DNA of 10,000 nucleotides. Source: Candidatus Hydrogenedens sp. (GTDB lineage Bacteria; Hydrogenedentota; Hydrogenedentia; Hydrogenedentales; Hydrogenedentaceae). The stretch's first letter is position 1, and each line of letters starts with the position of its first letter. The notes below the pieces were generated by a model. The model searched no databases. It worked only from the letters and a program-made list of their open reading frames with translations, and was not told the origin of the DNA. The stretch spans positions 1 to 10,000 of the forward strand of contig JAIWNQ010000079.1 in NCBI GenBank assembly GCA_020216745.1. The letters run 5' to 3'. This document shows positions 1-4,926 of the stretch, one piece after another. The position numbers and the translations under genes are program-made.

Positions 1-55
1 TTTGATGTTTCAAGATATTTCGTTTTGCTTCTAATATTGCTAAAATCTGTTCCAT
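1..55 (-). CDS. N-terminus of a gene running off the left edge, possible ABC-2 transporter permease
   Basis: An ATG at 55-53 opens a reading frame that stays open to the window edge for 18 codons, beginning MEQILAILEAKRNILKH. It starts 23 bp after the ABC ATPase stop on the same strand. A weak AGAAG ribosome binding site lies about 9 nt before the ATG. The visible residues form an amphipathic, charged N-terminal stretch with no membrane segment yet. A permease is expected directly after an ABC-2-type ATPase, and such permeases often open with a short cytoplasmic helix before the first membrane span. The product call is therefore from context only; the visible residues would fit many proteins. 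Confidence 0.55.
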   Translation of the reverse strand, partial: MEQILAILEAKRNILKHQ

Positions 56-78
56 AATAGAATTCTTCTGAATATTAC

Positions 79-813
79 TTATACTTCGTCTGTTTCCTTT
101 GTTAACTCTAAAAATACATCCTCTAAGTTTCCTGGTGTATTTGAGAGGGATTTTATTTTATCTACAGAGCCGAATGCACAGAGACGCCCTTGATGAATGA
201 TGCCTATAATATCCGCTATCTCCTCTGCAATACTTAACGTATGGGTCGACATAAAGACGGTTAGTCCTTCTTTTTGAGTTTTCTCTTTTAAGTAATCCTT
301 GACGAAACGAATATTCTTTGGGTCAAGTCCTACCCACGGCTCATCAACAATAACTATCTCTGGGTTGTGTAAAAAACAAGCAGTAAATGAGAGTTTTTGT
401 CGCATCCCATGGCTATAGTCTTCAATTAACTGGTCTATAACTGTGGTAAGCCCGAACAGAGATATTAATTCTTCCGTCCGAACCATAAATTCTTTCTCGG
501 AAATTTGATATAACCCTGCAATAAATCTAAGAAACTCTCTACCTGTAAGTTTATCGTAAAGGAAAGGGTGGTCAGGTACAAAACCAATATACTTTTTCGC
601 TTTTACAGGGTCTTGTTGTATGTCAATCCCTGCAATGAGAGCTCGTCCTTCTGTAGGTTTCATTAACCCTGTTAACATTTTTATTGTGGTCGTTTTTCCT
701 GCACCATTAGGCCCTAAAAAACAGAAAAAAGTCCCTTTTGATATCTCTAAATCCAATTTATTGACTGCAATTTTTTCACCAAATTTTTTCGTCAGACCTT
801 CTGTTTTTATCAT
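79..813 (-). CDS. ABC transporter ATP-binding protein, ABC-2 exporter type
   Basis: This is the nucleotide-binding subunit of an ABC exporter; it hydrolyses ATP at the inner membrane to power a separate permease. At 244 residues it is one complete ATPase domain. Walker A GPNGAGKT is at residues 34-41, an ABC signature of the SHGMRQKL form at 134-141, Walker B IVIVDEP at 153-159, D-loop GLDP at 162-165 and the switch histidine at H191. The Q-loop glutamine is replaced in FVPDHPFLYDKLTG (residues 78-91), and the signature departs from LSGGQ; both occur in the ABC-2/CcmA-like branch, so they do not imply loss of function. All catalytic residues are present. GGAG at 819-822 is well spaced from the ATG. 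It lies 15 bp after dprA, and the partial gene at 1-55 is the likely permease. The transported substrate cannot be read from the sequence. Confidence 0.93.
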   Translation of the reverse strand: MIKTEGLTKKFGEKIAVNKLDLEISKGTFFCFLGPNGAGKTTTIKMLTGLMKPTEGRALIAGIDIQQDPVKAKKYIGFVPDHPFLYDKLTGREFLRFIAGLYQISEKEFMVRTEELISLFGLTTVIDQLIEDYSHGMRQKLSFTACFLHNPEIVIVDEPWVGLDPKNIRFVKDYLKEKTQKEGLTVFMSTHTLSIAEEIADIIGIIHQGRLCAFGSVDKIKSLSNTPGNLEDVFLELTKETDEV

Positions 814-828
814 AGGTACTCCAAAATT

Positions 829-2040
829 CTATGCTTTTGCAAATTTTTTTCCAGGAAATTGTTTTACCAATCCTTTCATTTCCATAATCGTCAACATAGA
901 TAACGCTTCAGACACAGGAATGTGACAAGCCAATGCAACTTCATCTACATAAGAACCTTGTGGGTTAAGAATGTCTATGATTGCTTTTTCTTTTTCATTC
1001 ATTGGTGAGGGGTACGACCTTCCTGCAGGCTGTTCGTTTTTATTTTTTATGACTTGTTTCGTCTCCTTTTGCTGAATCTCATTGTTTGACTTTGTTGTAT
1101 CTGGTTTATCTATATCAATTGCGGATGCAAGAGGCATCTGAAGTGGCTCTGATAATGTTTCAGGTTTCCATAGTTGTGGAATTTCTTCAAGAATATCTGA
1201 AATATGTTCCACAAGTTTTGCCCCCTGTCGAATAAGACTATGTGAACCTTGACTGTTTGCGTATCCTATAGGACCAGGAACAGCAAAAACCGTCTTTCCT
1301 TGGTCTACTGCATACTGTGCTGTAATCATGGCACCGCTATTTAAAGGTGCCTCGGTAACTAATGTCCCTAATGAAAAACCACTTATAAATCGATTACGGA
1401 CAGGAAAATTATTTCCCGTCGGTTTTGTCCCCATAGGAAATGTGGAAATAATAGCCCCTTGACTTTGGATTTGTTGCCACAGTTCTTGATGTTGAGCAGG
1501 ATAAATAATATCAATTCCACATCCTAAAAACGCTACAGTTCGTCCACCATTTGCTATAGCAGTTTTATGGGCAATGCCATCTACACCTAAAGCAAATCCA
1601 CTTACAATGGTAAAACCAGCCTGAGATAAACCTCTTGCAAAAATTTCAGTGACCTTTGTGCCATAAGGTGAAATCTTTCGAGTCCCTACAATCGCAATAG
1701 AACGTAAATCCTTTTCTAATAATTTTCCTTTGCAATATAACACTAATGGCGGTTCATAAATTTCAGCAAGTGATAAAGGATATTCTGGGTCGTCTAATGT
1801 AATTATTGTTACATTGTGTTTGTCTATAAGACGTAACTCATTATCTAAATCTACAACTTCACGATATTGAGCAATTCGATGAGATATTGTTTTCCCGACA
1901 ACTTCAGCAAGAGCCTTCTCAGATGCAGATAGTACCTCAGAAGGTGCCCCAAATCGAGCAATTAACTTTAAAAAGGTTGCCGAGCCAATTCCTGGTATTA
2001 GATAAAGATTTAGCCATTGCTTTATTTGGTCATTCTGCAT
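829..2040 (-). CDS. dprA: DNA-processing protein DprA (DNA uptake/recombination mediator)
   Basis: DprA binds incoming single-stranded DNA during natural transformation, protects it and loads RecA; it acts in the cytoplasm. The 403-residue protein has the full family layout. A helix-hairpin-helix region with IPGIGSATFLKLIARFG lies at about 15-31, followed by DDPEYP at 83-88. The Rossmann-like core shows SIAIVGTRKISPYG (114-127), SGFALGVDGIAH (147-158), GCGIDIIYP (173-181), FPVRNRFISGFS (212-223), TEAPLNSGAMITA (229-241) and FAVPGP (252-257). A polar linker (about 295-345) leads to a C-terminal winged-helix domain (about 345-403). GGAAAG precedes the ATG. It lies between a DUF1080 lipoprotein (14 bp gap) and the ABC ATPase (15 bp gap), probably cotranscribed. 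dprA is widespread, so its presence alone does not prove competence. Confidence 0.97.
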   Translation of the reverse strand: MQNDQIKQWLNLYLIPGIGSATFLKLIARFGAPSEVLSASEKALAEVVGKTISHRIAQYREVVDLDNELRLIDKHNVTIITLDDPEYPLSLAEIYEPPLVLYCKGKLLEKDLRSIAIVGTRKISPYGTKVTEIFARGLSQAGFTIVSGFALGVDGIAHKTAIANGGRTVAFLGCGIDIIYPAQHQELWQQIQSQGAIISTFPMGTKPTGNNFPVRNRFISGFSLGTLVTEAPLNSGAMITAQYAVDQGKTVFAVPGPIGYANSQGSHSLIRQGAKLVEHISDILEEIPQLWKPETLSEPLQMPLASAIDIDKPDTTKSNNEIQQKETKQVIKNKNEQPAGRSYPSPMNEKEKAIIDILNPQGSYVDEVALACHIPVSEALSMLTIMEMKGLVKQFPGKKFAKA

Positions 2041-2054
2041 AATGGCTTTCCAAC

Positions 2055-2801
2055 TTAATTGCTATTGATGTTCTTAATATAGGCGTTTCGATACCACACC
2101 TCTCCACCATGGTCTTGCAATAATAAATAACCTTTTTGTGGAAGCTGAGCAAGTGGTGTATCGAATTTTCCGATAGGCATGGTCATTAATGAAATGTCCA
2201 CATCTAAGACTTTCCATCCGTTCATAGAAACAATAAGATTACTACCCCGACATGTTATATCATAGGAATTCCATTCACCAGGCTGAAAATTCATATTAAA
2301 CATTGGGGTTGCAACGTCATATAATGAACCACATGAATTCTTGTTTGGTGGCTGACCATAATCTTCGAATACCTGAATCTCAAACCCTTTTTGAACGGGA
2401 TCTTTTAAGTCAGAACGGAAAAACACACCACTATTGGCTTGTGGTGTTAATTTAAACTCAATATGGAATTCGAAATCTGTTACTTCATTATCAAGATAGG
2501 CGATATAACCTCCACCTTTTGAGCCAAAGATATGGAGAATGTCATCAGATGAAAATTCAAATCCATATTTTTTATCTTTATTTGTTACATTTTGCCATTT
2601 AGTCTGATTTTCTTTAGAAAATAGGTTTATCCACCCATCTCCTTGAGGAATAGGTGTACATTTACCTATGGGTAATCGCTTCTGGATTATATCGGTACCC
2701 TTTGTTGAACATGAAAAAAATGGTATCAGTGTCACAATGATAAAAGGAGTTAAGATATGTTGTATAATTTTCGCTGAACAAATTGATTTTGTATTTATCA
2801 T
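2055..2801 (-). CDS. DUF1080 / 3-keto-disaccharide hydrolase-domain lipoprotein
   Basis: This is a secreted, probably lipid-anchored protein with a single DUF1080 domain (Pfam 3-keto-disaccharide hydrolase, concanavalin/laminin-G-like beta sandwich). Numbered from the preferred start, a hydrophobic signal (about 10-29) ends in a PFFSC lipobox-like site with cysteine 31; phenylalanine at -3 is non-canonical. The domain covers about 55-246: GWINLF near 56-61, TKWQNV, FEFHIEFKLTPQANSGVFFR, FEIQVFEDYG, GSLYDV, PGEWNSYDI, MNGWKVLDVD and a terminal LLLQDHGGEVWYRNAYIK-type strand. Members of this family act on 3-keto sugars or serve as carbohydrate-binding modules, so catalytic activity here is not certain. 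I chose the ATG at 2801-2799 because AAAGGAG (2809-2815) sits 7 nt from it; the upstream ATG at 2807 would be only 1 nt from the same site. It is the first gene of the run leading into dprA. Confidence 0.88.
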   Translation of the reverse strand: MINTKSICSAKIIQHILTPFIIVTLIPFFSCSTKGTDIIQKRLPIGKCTPIPQGDGWINLFSKENQTKWQNVTNKDKKYGFEFSSDDILHIFGSKGGGYIAYLDNEVTDFEFHIEFKLTPQANSGVFFRSDLKDPVQKGFEIQVFEDYGQPPNKNSCGSLYDVATPMFNMNFQPGEWNSYDITCRGSNLIVSMNGWKVLDVDISLMTMPIGKFDTPLAQLPQKGYLLLQDHGGEVWYRNAYIKNINSN

Positions 2802-2808
2802 AGTCATT

Positions 2809-2815
2809 CTCCTTT
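2809..2815 (-). promoter_or_regulatory. ribosome binding site that selects the DUF1080 gene start
   Basis: On the minus strand AAAGGAG is followed by two in-frame ATGs, 1 nt and 7 nt downstream. Only the second (2801-2799) has workable Shine-Dalgarno spacing, so the protein should begin MINTKS rather than MTMINTKS. Confidence 0.7.
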
Positions 2816-2841
2816 ATAAAAATAAATTTTGATATTGAGAG

Positions 2842-2869
2842 ATAATACCATTAATCAATTCCAAAACAA
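2842..2869 (-). promoter_or_regulatory. candidate promoter for the DUF1080-dprA-ABC operon
   Basis: Read on the minus strand, TATTAT (2847-2842) is preceded immediately by TGG, giving an extended -10 element (TGnTATTAT). A weak TTGTTT -35-like hexamer lies 16 bp upstream (2869-2864). Transcription would start near 2835, about 34 nt before the chosen ATG. This is a sigma-70-type reading by eye in AT-rich DNA, so only moderately supported. Confidence 0.38.
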
Positions 2870-2882
2870 AAGATTGTATAAT
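2854..2882 (+). promoter_or_regulatory. candidate promoter for the nucleotidyltransferase gene
   Basis: A perfect TATAAT -10 box lies at 2877-2882, 55 bp before the ATG at 2938. No good -35 hexamer is present; the stretch at the right distance (2854-2859) reads AATCAA. The element overlaps the -35 side of the divergent minus-strand promoter candidate, so the two could interfere with each other. Confidence 0.38.
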
Positions 2883-2937
2883 GATAAAACAACCCTATTT
2901 CAATTGAAAAAATAGCAAAAGGAAAGGAAAAATTAAG

Positions 2938-3666
2938 ATGAAAGGAGTTGTATTAGCAGGCGGTTTAGGAACACGACTATTACCTTTAACGCGTGTTACA
3001 AATAAACATTTGCTCCCAGTTTACGATAAGCCTATGATTTTTTATCCTATTCAAACTTTGGTAGATGCGGGAATTAAGGATATTATGATTGTCACAGGAG
3101 GAAACAATGCAGGAGATTTCCTACGTCTTTTAGGTAACGGAGAAGACTTCGGGCTAAATCAACTTCATTACACCTACCAAAAGATAGAAGGGGGTATTGC
3201 CCATGCACTTGCATTAGCGGAGCCTTTTGTTGGAAAAGATAAAATGGTCGTCATATTAGGTGATAATTTTATACAAGGAAGTATTAAAAAAGCAGTAAAT
3301 GATTTTGAAAAACAACCTGCAGGGGCAAAAATCTTTTTAAAGGAAGTATCTAATCCCCAAGAATTTGGGGTTGCTGTAATAGAACATGGAAAGGTCAAGG
3401 AGATTATTGAAAAGCCTAAAGAACCACCTACAAATTACGCAGTTGTCGGAATTTATATGTATGACTCTGATGTATTTGATATTTGTCGTACCCTAAAACC
3501 AAGTGCAAGGGGCGAATTAGAGATTACAGATGTCAACAATGAATATATCCTTCGGGGCACTATGACATATGAATTTTTGGAAGGTTGGTGGGCGGATTGC
3601 GGAAGTTTCGAAGCCTTACTTCGTTCAAATATATTAGTTGCAAGAGAAAAAGGTATTAATATATAA
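2938..3666 (+). CDS. rfbA: short-form glucose-1-phosphate thymidylyltransferase / sugar nucleotidyltransferase
   Basis: The enzyme joins a sugar 1-phosphate to a nucleoside triphosphate, most likely glucose 1-phosphate plus dTTP giving dTDP-glucose and pyrophosphate, for surface-polysaccharide precursors. It shows the nucleotide-binding loop LAGGLGTRLLPLT (6-18) with R13, KHLLPVYDKPMI (23-34) with K23, the metal-binding GDN (108-110), EKP with E158 and K159, and WWADCGS with D220. These match the RmlA/RfbA catalytic set. At 242 residues it is the short form, lacking the C-terminal extension of the roughly 290-residue enterobacterial RfbA, as in Bacillus SpsI-type enzymes; nucleotide and sugar preference is therefore less certain. 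GGAAAGG precedes the ATG. No rfbB, rfbC or rfbD lies beside it; the next gene, 26 bp downstream, encodes a Cys/His mini-protein. Confidence 0.88.
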   Translation: MKGVVLAGGLGTRLLPLTRVTNKHLLPVYDKPMIFYPIQTLVDAGIKDIMIVTGGNNAGDFLRLLGNGEDFGLNQLHYTYQKIEGGIAHALALAEPFVGKDKMVVILGDNFIQGSIKKAVNDFEKQPAGAKIFLKEVSNPQEFGVAVIEHGKVKEIIEKPKEPPTNYAVVGIYMYDSDVFDICRTLKPSARGELEITDVNNEYILRGTMTYEFLEGWWADCGSFEALLRSNILVAREKGINI

Positions 3667-3682
3667 CAGGGAGAGACATAGA

Positions 3683-3688
3683 AGGAGG
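3683..3688 (+). promoter_or_regulatory. strong Shine-Dalgarno site of the Cys/His mini-protein
   Basis: AGGAGG, the best ribosome binding site in the window, lies 4 nt before the ATG at 3693. It supports the 83-residue open reading frame as a real, well-translated gene. Confidence 0.75.
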
Positions 3689-3692
3689 TTTT

Positions 3693-3944
3693 ATGACAGT
3701 ATACATCTGTAAATATTGTGGGAAAAAAGCCACAAGTGTTCAATCATTAGCGTCCTCTTTTTGTACAAGACATCCTAACGGTCCAGGCAAAGGCAGACAT
3801 GCTGTTTATGAGGGAGATGAAAAAACAGAATATGTTTGTAAGTTTTGTGGTCGTAAATTTTCATCCATCCAATCGATGTCAGCTAATTTCTGTCTGCGAC
3901 ATCCAAATGGCTCTGGCAAGGGAAGACATGAGCCTATGTTATAA
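3693..3944 (+). CDS. small protein of two tandem zinc-finger-like Cys/His units
   Basis: This 83-residue protein consists almost wholly of two copies of one motif. Unit 1 has C6, C9, C24, H27 and H36; unit 2 has C49, C52, C67, H70 and H79. The pattern is CxxC-x14-C-x2-H-x8-H, with both units sharing YxCKxCGxK, SxQS, FC, RHPNG and GKGRH; 21 of 33 aligned residues are identical. The spacing suggests one zinc per unit (three Cys plus one His), with the second histidine in a basic tail. I recall similar repeats in unannotated proteins of other bacteria, but know no assigned function. There is no signal peptide or membrane segment, so it should be cytoplasmic; basic patches would suit nucleic-acid binding, which is inference. 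It lies 26 bp after the nucleotidyltransferase, probably cotranscribed. The real-gene call rests on repeat conservation and the perfect AGGAGG site. Confidence 0.85.
   Translation: MTVYICKYCGKKATSVQSLASSFCTRHPNGPGKGRHAVYEGDEKTEYVCKFCGRKFSSIQSMSANFCLRHPNGSGKGRHEPML
3702..3815 (+). repeat. first coding repeat unit of the Cys/His mini-protein
   Basis: This stretch encodes residues 4-41, starting at YICKYCG and including HPNGPGKGRH, followed by a VYEG linker. It is the diverged partner of the unit at 3831-3941; DNA identity is clearest over the segments coding HPNG and GKGRH. Confidence 0.7.
3831..3941 (+). repeat. second coding repeat unit of the Cys/His mini-protein
   Basis: This stretch encodes residues 47-83, starting at YVCKFCG and including HPNGSGKGRH, and ends the protein with EPML. 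The metal-ligand spacing is identical to that of unit 1, which argues for an internal duplication kept under selection. Confidence 0.7.
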
Positions 3945-3983
3945 AACGAAATGTATGTTTTAGGAGAGTATATTTCTACTGAT

Positions 3984-4018
3984 TTTAAATTTTTGAGACA
4001 TTTGTTATAAAATTTAAA
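3984..4018. repeat. AT-only inverted repeat upstream of the tRNA
   Basis: TTTAAATTTT (3984-3993) and AAAATTTAAA (4009-4018) are exact reverse complements around a 15-nt loop. With no GC pair and no following T-run on the plus strand it is a poor terminator. It may separate the mini-protein transcript from the tRNA, or may be chance in AT-rich DNA. Confidence 0.3.
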
Positions 4019-4044
4019 CCTATACAAACAATTAATAAATATTC

Positions 4045-4128
4045 GCCCGGGTGGCGGAAATGGCAGACGCGCCAGACTAAGGATCTGGTCCCAGAAATGG
4101 GGTAGGAGTTCAATTCTCCTCCCGGGCA
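4045..4128 (+). tRNA. tRNA-Leu, anticodon AAG
   Basis: A complete class II cloverleaf. The acceptor stem pairs GCCCGGG (4045-4051) with CCCGGGC (4121-4127); the discriminator is A4128. The D-stem is GCG (4054-4056) with CGC (4068-4070). The anticodon stem CCAGA (4072-4076) pairs with TCTGG (4084-4088) around the seven-base loop CTAAGGA, placing U33 at 4078, anticodon AAG at 4079-4081 and G37 at 4082. The long variable arm is CCCA-GAAA-TGGG (4090-4101), and the T-arm is AGGAG-TTCAATT-CTCCT (4104-4120). The long variable arm and discriminator A fit leucine. CCA is not encoded (CTA follows), so it must be added after transcription. AAG is an uncommon bacterial leucine anticodon, the CUU/CUC reader usually being GAG. 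A34 would be expected to be deaminated to inosine. Confidence 0.96.
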
Positions 4129-4203
4129 CTATATAGTTTCTCTTCTATTTATATACCCAAAAAACACCCACATTATCCCTCCCTTTTAAATATTTTGTTA
4201 TTA

Positions 4204-4233
4204 TTGGGGAATAAAGTTCGATATAATTATATT
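4204..4233 (+). promoter_or_regulatory. candidate promoter of the nitroreductase gene
   Basis: The 189-bp gap between the tRNA and the nitroreductase holds a TATAAT at 4222-4227 overlapped by TATATT at 4228-4233. TTGGGG at 4204-4209 is 18 bp upstream of the second box. Either would leave a leader of roughly 75-90 nt. No riboswitch or other RNA structure was recognised in the rest of the gap. The call is by eye in very AT-rich DNA. Confidence 0.3.
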
Positions 4234-4317
4234 TCTAAATCATACATTTTCATAAATAAGATTATGATTATTGGGTAGAAAAAAATTAGCACAACATGTT
4301 CATGAAAGGAGCGAAAT

Positions 4318-4926
4318 ATGGATGTTTTTGAAGCAATTGAATTAAGAAGAGCAGTCAAACAATTTGACCCAAATCACAAAATGACAGAAGAAGAAATACA
4401 AAAGTTAATGTTTCTTGTGTTACTTTCGCCAACTTCATTTAACATTCAGAATTGGCGTTTTGTGCTTGTTAGGGATCCAGAATTACGGAAAAAAATTTAT
4501 CAAGTGGCATGGAATCAGCCACAAGTTATTAATGCCTCATTATTAGTTGTTTTATGTGCTGATATAAAAGCATGGGAAAAACAACCCGAACGTTACTGGC
4601 GAAATGCTCCAGAAGATATTAAAAATTTTGTCGTGCCCGCTATTGACCAGTATTATCGTGGAAGGGAACAAGTACAGAGGGATGAAGCCATGCGTTCATG
4701 TGGTATTGCTGTACAAACCTTAATGTTGGCAGCCAAGGCAATGGGCTACGATACATGCCCAATGGTTGGTTTTGACTTTGATGCAGTTGCCAAGTTAATT
4801 AATCTCCCACAAGACCACGTAGTTGCTATGATGGTCGCAGTGGGTAAGGCTACAAAACCTGCCTGGCCTCGTGCAGGGCAACTTCCGTATGAAGAAGTTG
4901 TTATAATTGATAAGTTTAGTGATTAA
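4318..4926 (+). CDS. nitroreductase-family FMN oxidoreductase
   Basis: A soluble, FMN-dependent NAD(P)H oxidoreductase of the nitroreductase superfamily, normally a homodimer with the flavin at the interface. Residues 10-14 (RRAVK) form the conserved N-terminal FMN-phosphate site, SPTSFNIQNWRF (37-48) is the usual second flavin-binding loop, and a VGK motif near 175-177 precedes KPAWPR. At 202 residues it has the usual length. AAAGGAG lies 6 nt before the ATG. Its sequence resembles the NfsB/YodC-like single-domain group rather than the BluB or SagB branches, but substrate (nitroaromatic, quinone or another electron acceptor) cannot be read from sequence. It is apparently monocistronic. Its TAA at 4924-4926 directly abuts the stop codon of the opposing gene at 4927, leaving no room for a terminator between them. 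Confidence 0.92.
   Translation: MDVFEAIELRRAVKQFDPNHKMTEEEIQKLMFLVLLSPTSFNIQNWRFVLVRDPELRKKIYQVAWNQPQVINASLLVVLCADIKAWEKQPERYWRNAPEDIKNFVVPAIDQYYRGREQVQRDEAMRSCGIAVQTLMLAAKAMGYDTCPMVGFDFDAVAKLINLPQDHVVAMMVAVGKATKPAWPRAGQLPYEEVVIIDKFSD

Noticed and set aside
620..925. Plus-strand open frame of 101 codons
   Set aside because: It lies antisense across the ABC ATPase Walker A region and the end of dprA, both of which are certain.
3453..3743. Minus-strand open frame of 96 codons
   Set aside because: It is antisense to the nucleotidyltransferase and mini-protein, has no ribosome binding site of note and no recognisable fold.
3693..3944. Mini-protein as a toxin-antitoxin member or anti-CRISPR
   Set aside because: No partner gene, phage context or CRISPR system is visible; the motif alone does not support such a role.
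3942..3962. TAAAAC/GTTTTA hairpin just after the mini-protein stop as a terminator
   Set aside because: The 6-bp stem is nearly all AT, overlaps the stop codon and lacks a T-run after it.
4045..4128. tRNA gene as an integration site of a mobile element
   Set aside because: No integrase, and no repeat of the tRNA 3' end was found in the window.
3806..4129. Minus-strand open frame of 107 codons spanning the mini-protein end and the tRNA
   Set aside because: It runs antisense across a clear tRNA and the Cys/His coding repeats, with no domain signal.
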